A DNA stretch of 28,371 bases, taken from NCBI GenBank assembly GCA_017540945.1, contig JAFYAB010000027.1:1-28371 (forward strand), written 5' to 3'. Source of the DNA: Oscillospiraceae bacterium. Its GTDB lineage: Bacteria > Bacillota_A > Clostridia > Oscillospirales > Oscillospiraceae. Below, in pieces: positions 7,813-15,859 of the stretch. Position 1 is the stretch's first letter; the number at the start of each line of letters is the position of its first letter. The position numbers were made by a program, and so were the translations under genes. The notes beneath the pieces are model-generated. The model was given only the letters and a program-made list of their open reading frames with translations, did no database searches and was not told the DNA's origin.

Positions 7813-7878
7813 GTAAGCACAAGGTCCGGACCTTTCCGGACGAAAAAACGAAAAAATATCAAGAAAGAAGGAAAGAAT

Positions 7879-8868
7879 ATGCGTAAACTGTTTGCTCTGC
7901 TTCTTGTTGTGGCCCTGATCTTCACTCTGGTGGCCTGCAGCAACGGAGAAAAGAAGCCCGAGAAGGAAGGCGGCCTGATCAAGGTCGGCGTCGTCAACAA
8001 TCCTCCCTCCGAGTCCGGTTACCGCGAAGCCAACGTCAACGATTTCACCAAGGTCTTCACCGAAGCCAACGGCTACGACGCCAAGTTCTTCTACAGCCTC
8101 AAGAACGACGAGCAGCTGAGCTCCGCCCGCCAGTTCATCACCGACGGCGTGGATTACCTGCTGATCTCCGCTGCCGAGACCACCGGCTGGGACGCCGTCC
8201 TGAAGGACGCCAAGGACGCCGGCGTCAAGGTCTTCCTCTTTGACCGTATGATCGATTGCGACAAGGATCTGTTTGAGGCCGCCGTGGTTTCCAACATGGC
8301 CGCGGAGGGCGACACCGCCGTCCAGTGGCTGCTGGACCAGAAGCTCCCCGAGTACAACGTGATCCACATTCAGGGCGCCATGGGCAGCGACGCGCAGATC
8401 GGCCGTACCGGCGCGCTTGACGCCCAGTTCGCCGCCGGCACCATGAAGAAGGTCGTGCAGCAGACCGCCACCTGGGACGAGGCCGAGGCCAAGAAGATCG
8501 TGGAGTCCGTCATCAACTCCAAGGAGCCCTTCAACGTCATCTACGCGGAGAACGACGGCATGGCCAAGGGCGCTGTCGCCGCTCTGGACGAGGCCGGCAT
8601 CACCCACGGCGTCGACAAGGACGTGGTGGTCATGGGCTTCGACTGCAACAAGTGGGCGCTCCGCGAGCTGCTGGCCGGCAACTGGAACTACGACGGCCAG
8701 TGCTCCCCCTTCCAGGCTCAGGTCATCAGCGACATGATCAAGAACCTGGAGGCCGGCAAGGCCATCGAGGGTCTGAACGACGCCAAGCAGATCATCTCCG
8801 TAGAGAAGGGCTTTGACGCCAAGACCATCACCCAGGCTGACATCGACACCTACGGTCTGGGCGAATAA
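7879..8868 (+). CDS. Sugar-binding lipoprotein of an arabinose-locus ABC transporter, YtfQ-like
   Basis: Substrate-binding subunit of the sugar importer encoded by the next three genes. The 329-residue product has a lipoprotein signal peptide ending in LVAC (Cys20), then a periplasmic-binding-protein type 1 fold. The PPSESGYREANV segment near the N-terminus and VVMGFDCNKWALRELLAG near the C-terminus are reminiscent of YtfQ/ribose-binding-type proteins. The ATG follows an AAGAAGGAAAG site; upstream in-frame codons would read through the promoter. Position beside araA and araB points to L-arabinose, possibly the furanose form as in the YtfQ family, but specificity is inferred. A stem-loop after the gene should favour its expression over the rest of the operon. 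Confidence 0.88.
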   Translation: MRKLFALLLVVALIFTLVACSNGEKKPEKEGGLIKVGVVNNPPSESGYREANVNDFTKVFTEANGYDAKFFYSLKNDEQLSSARQFITDGVDYLLISAAETTGWDAVLKDAKDAGVKVFLFDRMIDCDKDLFEAAVVSNMAAEGDTAVQWLLDQKLPEYNVIHIQGAMGSDAQIGRTGALDAQFAAGTMKKVVQQTATWDEAEAKKIVESVINSKEPFNVIYAENDGMAKGAVAALDEAGITHGVDKDVVVMGFDCNKWALRELLAGNWNYDGQCSPFQAQVISDMIKNLEAGKAIEGLNDAKQIISVEKGFDAKTITQADIDTYGLGE

Positions 8869-8904
8869 TCGCACAAACGAACCAGGATAACACGAAGCCA
8901 TAGC

Positions 8905-8960
8905 AAGAGCGCGGTGTGGGATAGAGTGGTTAAATCCGCGATCCACATCGCGCTCTTTTT
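8905..8960 (+). terminator. Attenuator-like hairpin between the binding-protein gene and the ATPase gene
   Basis: AAGAGCGCG pairs with CGCGCTCTT, extended by a G-U pair and TGTGG/CCACA, and is followed at once by TTTTT. It lies within the operon, so it probably acts as a partial terminator or 3' stabiliser that yields extra binding-protein mRNA. Partial read-through would still supply the downstream genes. Confidence 0.75.
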
Positions 8961-9031
8961 GATCCGAAATCAAAAGAACCGAAATCATATGTTCCTTCAG
9001 AAAACAAGAAAACAGGACAGGAGTTGAGCGG

Positions 9032-10531
9032 ATGAAAGAGGACATTGTGTTGACAATGCGCGGAATCTGCAAGTTTTTCCCGAACGTAAAGGCTCTGGAA
9101 GACGTGGATTTCACCCTGCGCAAAGGAACGATCCATGCGCTGATGGGAGAAAACGGCGCCGGCAAATCCACCCTGATCAAGGTCCTGACCGGCGTTTATA
9201 CCATGGATCGGGGCGAGATCCGGATCGACGGCGTGGAAGGCCCCATCATCATACGCTCTCCCCAGGAGGCCCAGAGCTACGGCATCAGCACCGTCTATCA
9301 GGAGATCACCCTCTGCCCGAACCTCACCGTGGCAGAAAACATGTTTATCGGCCGCGAGGCCAAGCGCCGCGTGGACTGGAAGCAGATGGAAAAGCGCGCC
9401 GGCGAGCTGCTGGATTCGCTGGGAATCCCCGCCAGACCCAGGCAGCAGCTGGGGAGCTGCTCTCTGGCCGTGCAGCAGATGGTTGCCATCGCCCGGGCGG
9501 TGGACACCGACTGCAAGGTGCTGATCCTGGACGAGCCCACCTCCTCTCTGGACGAGAAGGAAGTGGAGATGCTTTTCAGTCTGATGCGCAAGCTGAAGGC
9601 CAGCGGCGTCGGCATCATCTTCGTGACCCACTTCCTGGAACAGGTCTACGCCGTCAGCGATCAGATCACCGTTCTGCGAAACGGCAGGCTGGTGGGCGAA
9701 TACGAGATTCAGGATCTGCCCCAGGTGAAGCTGGTGGAGACCATGATCGGCAAGGACCTAGAGGACCTTTCCTCCATCAAAAATCAGAAGACCGCCGCAG
9801 ACGGCGAGATCTTTTACGAGGCCGAGGGGCTTTCCAGCTCCGAGAGCCGCCCCTTTGACTTCCGCATCGCCAAGGGCGAGGTCAACGGCTTCACCGGACT
9901 GCTGGGCTCCGGCCGCAGCGAGAGCGTCCGGGCCATCTTCGGCGCCGATCCGGTCACCGGCGGCACCGTGAAAATCAACGGAAAGAAAACAAAAATCGCA
10001 AAGCCTCTGGACGCCATGAAGCACGGGATCGGCTATCTGCCCGAGGGCCGCCGGCGGGACGGCATCATCGCCGATCTGTCCGTGCGGGAGAACATTATCC
10101 TGGCCCTGCAGGTAATCAAGGGAATGAACCACCCCATCTCCCGGGCCAAGGCGGAGGCCTTCGCGGACGAATACATCCAAGCGCTGTCCATCAAAACCTC
10201 GTCTCCGGACACGCCCATCAAGCTGCTCTCCGGCGGCAACCAGCAGAAGGTCATCCTGTCCCGCTGGCTGCTGACCCATCCCCAGTATCTGATTCTGGAC
10301 GAGCCCACCCGGGGCATCGACGTGGGCACCAAGACCGAGATCCAGAAGCTGGTTTTGAAGCTGGCGGAGGACGGCATGAGCATCACCTTCATTTCCTCGG
10401 AGATCGAGGAAATGCTGCGGACCTGCTCGCGCCTGATCGTCATGCGCGACCGCAAAATCGTCGGCGAGCTGAAGGACGAGGAGCTGACCCAGGAGCGCGT
10501 GATGCGCACCATCGCGGGAGGAGGGAAATGA
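9032..10531 (+). CDS. Sugar ABC transporter ATPase with two nucleotide-binding domains
   Basis: The energising subunit of the sugar importer: a 499-residue tandem ATPase of the MglA/RbsA/AraG/YtfR type. The first domain has Walker A GENGAGKST at 39-47 and Walker B ILDEPTSSLDEKE near 166-178. The second has a degenerate P-loop (GLLGSGRSESVRAIFG) as is usual in this family, the signature LLSGGNQQKV near 402 and Walker B ILDEPTRGIDVGT. The ATG lies 8 nt behind an AGGAG site. The stop is followed one base later by the next start, so the permease gene is closely coupled. Within the CUT2 family the exact sugar cannot be told from this subunit. Confidence 0.92.
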   Translation: MKEDIVLTMRGICKFFPNVKALEDVDFTLRKGTIHALMGENGAGKSTLIKVLTGVYTMDRGEIRIDGVEGPIIIRSPQEAQSYGISTVYQEITLCPNLTVAENMFIGREAKRRVDWKQMEKRAGELLDSLGIPARPRQQLGSCSLAVQQMVAIARAVDTDCKVLILDEPTSSLDEKEVEMLFSLMRKLKASGVGIIFVTHFLEQVYAVSDQITVLRNGRLVGEYEIQDLPQVKLVETMIGKDLEDLSSIKNQKTAADGEIFYEAEGLSSSESRPFDFRIAKGEVNGFTGLLGSGRSESVRAIFGADPVTGGTVKINGKKTKIAKPLDAMKHGIGYLPEGRRRDGIIADLSVRENIILALQVIKGMNHPISRAKAEAFADEYIQALSIKTSSPDTPIKLLSGGNQQKVILSRWLLTHPQYLILDEPTRGIDVGTKTEIQKLVLKLAEDGMSITFISSEIEEMLRTCSRLIVMRDRKIVGELKDEELTQERVMRTIAGGGK

Positions 10532-10532
10532 G

Positions 10533-11606
10533 ATGAAAAAAGCAAAAACCTCCCTGTTCTTTGGAAAATACAGCCAGCTTCTGATCCCGCTGATCGCGAT
10601 CCTGCTGCTGGTGATCTTCAACCTGTTCCGCGATCCCGGCTTTTTCTCTGTGGGCATCTCCGCAAACAACAAGGGCGACCCCGTGCTCCAGGGCAATCTG
10701 GTGTCCATCCTCAACGGCGCGTCTGAGCTGGTGATCCTCTCCATGGGCATGACCCTGGTGACCGCCGCCGCAGGAGGCCAGGACATCTCCGTCGGCGCTC
10801 TGGCGGCCATCGCGGGCAGCGTCTTCGTCAAGATCCTCAAGGGCGGCGCCGTGACGGGACCCACAGTTCTTCTCGCCTTCCTGGCCTGCTGCGCCGTGGC
10901 CATGCTTTTCGGGTCCTTTAACGGCTCTCTGGTCTCCTTTTTCCGCATCCAGCCCATGATCGCGACGCTGATCCTCTTTACCTGCGGACGCAGCATCGCC
11001 TACTGGATCAACGGCGGCGCCACGCCGACCGTGGAGAGTCCCATTCTCGACGCCATCGGCAGCTTCATTCCCGGGGTCCCCATCCCGACGCCCATCCTGA
11101 TCGTGATCGCGATCGGGCTCCTGTTCGGGCTGCTCTTCCGCTTTACGACCCTGAGTCTGTACATCCAGACCGTGGGCATCAACCAGGGTGCGGCCCGGCT
11201 CAACGGCGTCAACACCGTGGGGATCAAGCTGCTCTCCTTCGTTATCCTGGGCGCCTGCTGCGCCGTGGCCGGCACCATCGGCGTGAGCCGCCTGGGCCTC
11301 ATCAACCATGAAACCCTGCTGATCAACATCGAGATGGACGCCATCCTTGCCGTGGCCATCGGCGGCAACAGCCTGGGCGGCGGCAAGTTCAAGCTGCTGG
11401 GCTCCGTGCTGGGCGCCTACGCCATCCAGATGCTGACCATCACCCTCTACGCCATGAAGGTCCCCTCCACGGACGTAAAGGCCTACAAGGCCGTGGTCAT
11501 CATCATTCTGGTGGCCATGGGCTCCCCCGTGGTGAAGGACAGCATGAGCCGCTTCTGGAAAAAGCTCAAAAGAAGCCGCCCCGCCGGGGAAAAGGAGGTG
11601 GCCTGA
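10533..11606 (+). CDS. Sugar ABC transporter permease 1 (CUT2 family, YtfT-like)
   Basis: A 357-residue integral membrane protein with multiple hydrophobic segments and the landmarks of the CUT2 sugar permeases: LSMGMTLVTAAAGGQDISVG, MIATLILFTCGRSIAYWING and AVAIGGNSLGGGKFKLLGSVLGAY. The start is one base after the ATPase stop, with a GGAGGAGGG site. It is followed by a second, non-identical permease, and the presence of two separate permease genes matches YtfQRT-YjfF-type importers rather than the single AraH permease of E. coli. The C-terminus ends in a basic, cytoplasmic-looking tail. Confidence 0.9.
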   Translation: MKKAKTSLFFGKYSQLLIPLIAILLLVIFNLFRDPGFFSVGISANNKGDPVLQGNLVSILNGASELVILSMGMTLVTAAAGGQDISVGALAAIAGSVFVKILKGGAVTGPTVLLAFLACCAVAMLFGSFNGSLVSFFRIQPMIATLILFTCGRSIAYWINGGATPTVESPILDAIGSFIPGVPIPTPILIVIAIGLLFGLLFRFTTLSLYIQTVGINQGAARLNGVNTVGIKLLSFVILGACCAVAGTIGVSRLGLINHETLLINIEMDAILAVAIGGNSLGGGKFKLLGSVLGAYAIQMLTITLYAMKVPSTDVKAYKAVVIIILVAMGSPVVKDSMSRFWKKLKRSRPAGEKEVA

Positions 11607-11609
11607 GTC

Positions 11610-12719
11610 ATGAAACTGCGTTCCGATAAAGGCTCCCTCCGCCGCAGAGAACCCATCACGGATTCTCAGCTGCTTCTGCTGATCACCATCGGCATCTTCG
11701 TCGGCATGTACCTGTTGGCCGTTCTGATCTGGGGCGGCGGCTATCTGAAGCCCCAGATGCTTTTCGATATTCTCAATGACAACGCTTATCTGGTCATCAT
11801 CTCCTGCGGTCTGACCATGGTGATGATCACCGGCAGCATCGACATCTCCGTAGGCGGTGTGACGGCCCTGGTCGCCATGGTGGGCGTCATGATCCTGAAC
11901 GGCAATCTGGGCCTGTTCAACGGCATCATCGCCTCCCTGGGCCTCACGGAGAACTGGCGGATCGTCTTCGCCTTAGTGTCCTCCCTGCTGATCGGCCTGG
12001 CCTTCGGCGCGGTCCAGGGCTTCCTGATCGCCCATCTGGAGATCCAGCCCTTTATCATCACCCTGGCGGGCATGTTCTTCGCCCGGGGCATGATCACCAT
12101 CATCAGCGTGGATCCCCAGAAGGCCCCCCAGAACCTGATGGACATTCTCCAGACCCGCATTGAGATCCCCTGGCTCGGCTCCGTCAACAACCGGGGCGTG
12201 CTGATTCCTGCCCGCATGGAGATCGGCGTGGTGATCGCCCTGGTGATCGTGGTCCTGGTCTTCATTTTGCTGCGCAGGCGCAAGCTGGGCCGCTGCTTCT
12301 ACGCCGTGGGCGGCAATCAGCAGAGCGCCCTGATGCTGGGTGTGAACGTGCGCAGGACCCGCTTCATGGCCCATCTGCTCTCCGGCCTTCTGGCCGGCAT
12401 CGCCGGCTTCGTCTTCATGATGCACACCGGCGCGGGCAACGCCACCAACGCCACCGCAGCGGAGATGAACGCCATCGCTTCCTCCATCATCGGCGGCACC
12501 CTCCTCACCGGCGGCGTCGGCAGTGTGGTGGGCACCTTCTTCGGCGTGCTGACGCTCAGCACCATCAAGTCAATCGTGACCACCTCCGGTCTTCGGGATC
12601 CCTGGTGGCAGAGCATCACCACCGGCGCGATGCTGTGTCTGTTCATCCTGCTGCAAAGCGTGGTGCTGATGCGGAAAAACAAAGCAAAGGACAGCAACAA
12701 GGAAAGGGGCAACAAGTAA
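11610..12719 (+). CDS. Sugar ABC transporter permease 2 (CUT2 family, YjfF-like)
   Basis: A second CUT2 permease, 369 residues, with the same family landmarks in different wording: ISCGLTMVMITGSIDISVGG, PFIITLAGMFFARGMITII and IASSIIGGTLLTGGVGSVVGTFFG. It presumably pairs with the preceding permease to form a heterodimeric channel. A strong AAAGGAGGTG ribosome binding site lies inside the end of the preceding gene, and the start is three bases after that gene's stop. A short basic N-terminus precedes the first membrane segment. The following isomerase gene starts one base after its stop. Confidence 0.9.
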   Translation: MKLRSDKGSLRRREPITDSQLLLLITIGIFVGMYLLAVLIWGGGYLKPQMLFDILNDNAYLVIISCGLTMVMITGSIDISVGGVTALVAMVGVMILNGNLGLFNGIIASLGLTENWRIVFALVSSLLIGLAFGAVQGFLIAHLEIQPFIITLAGMFFARGMITIISVDPQKAPQNLMDILQTRIEIPWLGSVNNRGVLIPARMEIGVVIALVIVVLVFILLRRRKLGRCFYAVGGNQQSALMLGVNVRRTRFMAHLLSGLLAGIAGFVFMMHTGAGNATNATAAEMNAIASSIIGGTLLTGGVGSVVGTFFGVLTLSTIKSIVTTSGLRDPWWQSITTGAMLCLFILLQSVVLMRKNKAKDSNKERGNK

Positions 12720-12720
12720 T

Positions 12721-14184
12721 ATGAAACGTGAATTTTGGTTTGTAGTCGGAAGCCAGTTTCTGTATGGGCCGCAGGTGCTGGAGATCGTCGCGGGCCGGGC
12801 GAAGGAGATGGCGGAGGCGCTGTCCAAAGTCCTGCCCTATCCCCTGGTCTATAAAGTCACGGCCAAGACCAGCAAGGAGATCTGTGACGTGGTGAAGGAA
12901 GCCAACTTCCGGGACGAGTGCGCGGGCATCATCACCTGGTGCCACACCTTCTCCCCCAGCAAAATGTGGATCGACGGCATCCGCGAGCTGCGGAAGCCCT
13001 GGTGTCACTTTGCCACCCAGTATAATCAGGAGATCCCCAACGAGGAGATCGACATGGACTTCATGAACCTGAACCAGGCCGCGCACGGAGACCGGGAGCA
13101 CGGCTTCCTCGGCGCCCGGCTCCGCAAGCCCCGCAAGATCATCGCCGGCTACTGGAAGGACGAGAAGGTCCATAAGCGGCTCTCCGACTGGATGCGGGCC
13201 GCCGTCGGCGCAGCGGTGTCCCGGGAGATGCGGGTCATGCGCTTCGGCGACAATATGCGCGACGTGGCCGTCACCGAGGGCGACAAGGTTGAGGCCCAGA
13301 TCCAGCTGGGCTGGCAGGTGAACACCTGGGCGGTGGGCGACCTCGTCAAAGAGATGCACGCCGTCACCGAGGCCGAGATCGACGCCCTTGTGGCGGAGTA
13401 TGAGGCGGCCTACGACGTGGCCACCGACAATACCGACGCCATCCGCTACCAGGCCCGGGAAGAGATCGCCATCAAAAGAATGATGGACCGGGAGGGCTGC
13501 AGGGCCTTCTCCAACACCTTCCAGGACCTCTACGGCATGGAGCAGCTGCCCGGCCTGGCCTCCCAGCATCTGATGGCCCTGGGCTACGGCTACGGCGGCG
13601 AGGGCGACTGGAAGGTCAGCGCCCTGACCGCCATCCTCAAGGCCATGGGCGAGAACGGCAACGGCGCCTCCGCCTTCATGGAGGACTACACCTATCACCT
13701 GGTGGAGGGACAGGAATACTCCCTCGGCGCCCACATGCTGGAGGTCTGCCCCTCCCTGGCGGCGGGCAGGCCCAGGATCGAGACCCACCACCTGGGCATC
13801 GGCATGAACGAAAAGGATCCCGCCCGTCTGGTCTTCGAGGGCAAGGCAGGTCCGGCCCTGGTCGCCTCCCTGATCGACATGGGCGGCAGACTGCGGCTGA
13901 TCGTCCAGGACATCGAATGCGTCAAGCCCATTATGCCCATGCCCAATCTCCCGGTAGCCCGGGTCATGTGGCGGGCCATGCCGGATCTGACCACCGGCGT
14001 GGAGTGCTGGATCACCGCCGGCGGCGCCCACCACACGGTGCTGAGCTATGACGTCTCCGCCGAGATGCTTCGGGACTGGGCCCGGATGATGGATATTGAG
14101 TTCGTCCACATCGACAAGGATACCACCCCGGAGAAGCTGGAGGACGAGCTGCTGGTGAAGGATCTGGTTTGGAAGCTGAAGTGA
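12721..14184 (+). CDS. araA: L-arabinose isomerase
   Basis: Converts L-arabinose to L-ribulose in the cytoplasm, the first step of arabinose use. The 487-residue protein has a family-typical N-terminus ([12 protein letters not shown]) and length. The metal and catalytic residues equivalent to E. coli Glu306, Glu333, His350 and His450 are visible in GGEGDWK (Glu294), FMEDYTYH (Glu321), [10 protein letters not shown] (His338) and [10 protein letters not shown] (His437/438). It follows the permease gene directly and precedes the kinase gene by 25 bp, all in one operon. Its presence is the main reason for assigning the whole locus to L-arabinose. Confidence 0.96.
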   Translation: MKREFWFVVGSQFLYGPQVLEIVAGRAKEMAEALSKVLPYPLVYKVTAKTSKEICDVVKEANFRDECAGIITWCHTFSPSKMWIDGIRELRKPWCHFATQYNQEIPNEEIDMDFMNLNQAAHGDREHGFLGARLRKPRKIIAGYWKDEKVHKRLSDWMRAAVGAAVSREMRVMRFGDNMRDVAVTEGDKVEAQIQLGWQVNTWAVGDLVKEMHAVTEAEIDALVAEYEAAYDVATDNTDAIRYQAREEIAIKRMMDREGCRAFSNTFQDLYGMEQLPGLASQHLMALGYGYGGEGDWKVSALTAILKAMGENGNGASAFMEDYTYHLVEGQEYSLGAHMLEVCPSLAAGRPRIETHHLGIGMNEKDPARLVFEGKAGPALVASLIDMGGRLRLIVQDIECVKPIMPMPNLPVARVMWRAMPDLTTGVECWITAGGAHHTVLSYDVSAEMLRDWARMMDIEFVHIDKDTTPEKLEDELLVKDLVWKLK

Positions 14185-14209
14185 GACAACCAGCAACAGG
14201 AGAGTGCGT

Positions 14210-15766
14210 ATGATAGATCTGAAACAATGCACCGTCGGCATCGAGCTGGGTTCCACGAGAATCAAGGCCGTCATGATCGACAAAAACCACCTTCCCCTCG
14301 CCTCCGGCGACTTTGAATGGGAAAACCAGTACCTAAACGGCGTCTGGACCTATCCCATGGACCTGGTCCACCAGGGTGTGCAGGCCTGCTTCGCCAATCT
14401 CAAGGCCGACGTCAAGGCCAAATACGGCGTCGAGTTGACGACGGTCGGAGCCCTCGGCGTGTCCGCCATGATGCACGGCTATCTGCCCTTTGACCGGGAC
14501 GGGAAGCAGCTCGCCGAATTCCGCACCTGGCGCAACACCATCACCGGCGAGGCCGCCGAACAGCTGACGGCCCTCTTCGGCTTCAACATTCCCCAGCGCT
14601 GGAGCATCGCCCATCTGTACCAGGCGATCCTCAAAGGCGAAGAGCATGTGAAGGATATTGCTTATTTGACCACCCTGGCGGGCTACATCCACTGGCGGCT
14701 CACCGGCGAGAAGCTCATGGGCGTGGGAGAGGCCTCGGGCATGTTCCCGATCGACAGCGAAACGCTGGACTACCACGAGGGCATGGTGCAGAAATTCCGC
14801 TCGCTCACCGGCGTTGATCTCCGCGCCATCCTGCCGAAGGTCCTGCCCGCCGGCGTACAGGCCGGGACCCTCACCGAGGAAGGCGCGCGCCTCCTCGATC
14901 CCACCGGGGTCCTGAAGCCCGGCATCCCCCTGGCCCCCTGCGAGGGCGACGCGGGCACCGGCATGGCCGCCACGAATTCCGTACGGGTGCGGACCGGCAA
15001 CGTCAGCGCGGGCACCTCGGACTTCGCGATGCTCGTCACGGACAAGCCCCTCGGCGTCCACCGGGAGATCGACATGGTGACCACGCCCGACGGCCTGCCG
15101 GTCGCCATGGTCCACTGCAACAACTGCAGCTCCGACATCAACGCCTGGGTCAATCTCTTTGCGGAGTTCTGCGAAATGATGGACATCCGGGCGAACAAGG
15201 GCGAGCTTTTCACCCGGCTTTTCCGAAAGGCCCTGGAGGGCGCGCCGGACTGCGGCGGCCTGCTGTCCTACAACTACTATTCCGGCGAGGGGGTAACGCA
15301 TCTGGACGAGGGCCGTCCGGTCTTCGCCCGCCTGCCCGACGCCGACTTTACCCTGGCAAACTTCATGCGGACCCACCTGCTCTCCGCCCTGGCGACTCTG
15401 AAGATCGGCATGGACATTCTGACCCGGAGCGAGGGCGTGGAGATCGACAGGCTCTGCGGCCACGGCGGCTTCTTCAAGACGCCGGAGGTGGGCCAGCGGA
15501 TGCTCTCCGCCGCGGTGGGCGCGCCGGTCTCCGTCATGGAGACGGCGGGAGAGGGCGGCCCCTACGGCATGGCCCTGCTGGCGGCCTATATGCTTTGGCG
15601 GGACGCGGGAGAGCGTCTGCCGGATTACCTGGACCACAAGGTCTTCGCCGGCGTGAGCTCCGTCTCCATCATGGCGGACGAGCGGGACAGGGCGGGCTTC
15701 AACGCCTTCCTGGCCCGTTACCGGAGGGCGCTTCCCCTGGAAAAGACCGCCGTTGCGGTGCTGTAA
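14210..15766 (+). CDS. araB: FGGY-family carbohydrate kinase, probable ribulokinase
   Basis: Probably phosphorylates L-ribulose to L-ribulose 5-phosphate, the second step of the pathway. The 518-residue product has the FGGY ATP-binding start [16 protein letters not shown], the GDAGTG segment that should hold the catalytic aspartate ([13 protein letters not shown]), [13 protein letters not shown], and the C-terminal adenosine-binding motif ([13 protein letters not shown] through [12 protein letters not shown]). It is shorter than the well-studied E. coli and Bacillus AraB (about 560) and diverged from them, so it may belong to a clostridial branch. The ATG is preceded by AGGAG at 7 nt; a GTG six bases upstream overlaps that site. 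No araD follows, so the epimerase must be encoded elsewhere. Confidence 0.82.
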   Translation: MIDLKQCTVGIELGSTRIKAVMIDKNHLPLASGDFEWENQYLNGVWTYPMDLVHQGVQACFANLKADVKAKYGVELTTVGALGVSAMMHGYLPFDRDGKQLAEFRTWRNTITGEAAEQLTALFGFNIPQRWSIAHLYQAILKGEEHVKDIAYLTTLAGYIHWRLTGEKLMGVGEASGMFPIDSETLDYHEGMVQKFRSLTGVDLRAILPKVLPAGVQAGTLTEEGARLLDPTGVLKPGIPLAPCEGDAGTGMAATNSVRVRTGNVSAGTSDFAMLVTDKPLGVHREIDMVTTPDGLPVAMVHCNNCSSDINAWVNLFAEFCEMMDIRANKGELFTRLFRKALEGAPDCGGLLSYNYYSGEGVTHLDEGRPVFARLPDADFTLANFMRTHLLSALATLKIGMDILTRSEGVEIDRLCGHGGFFKTPEVGQRMLSAAVGAPVSVMETAGEGGPYGMALLAAYMLWRDAGERLPDYLDHKVFAGVSSVSIMADERDRAGFNAFLARYRRALPLEKTAVAVL

Positions 15767-15767
15767 T

Positions 15768-15828
15768 ACAGAACAAGAAGAAGACCGGGACGGCGGGAAA
15801 CCCCGCCGTCCCGGTCTTCTTGTTCTGT
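15768..15828. terminator. Bidirectional terminator between the arabinose operon and dapL
   Basis: A very long inverted repeat: 27 nt on the right pair with 30 nt on the left, the difference being one extra AAG in an AAG-repeat, around an AAAC loop. The core is GC-rich (GACCGGGACGGCGGG), and the outer arms are A-rich on the left and T-rich on the right, so each strand ends in a U-rich tail. It lies between two converging transcription units. Confidence 0.9.
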
Positions 15829-15859
15829 CAGGCAGAATGGAATTTCCGCCGATCGCCCA

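Larger units (their letters stand above)
7490..7878. promoter_or_regulatory. Divergent control region between the repressor gene and the arabinose operon
   Basis: This 389-bp AT-rich region has no gene. It contains both divergent promoters, four or more operator-like boxes built on TTGTAT/ATACAA half-sites (7542-7555, 7585-7597, 7736-7758, 7767-7781, plus a half-site near 7701-7708), and the 5' leader of the transport operon. The middle (about 7600-7730) shows no further structure that I trust. Confidence 0.75.

Noticed and set aside
7600..9180. A 526-codon minus-strand open frame across the arabinose control region
   Set aside because: It crosses the promoter and operator region and the whole binding-protein gene in antisense; no family features.
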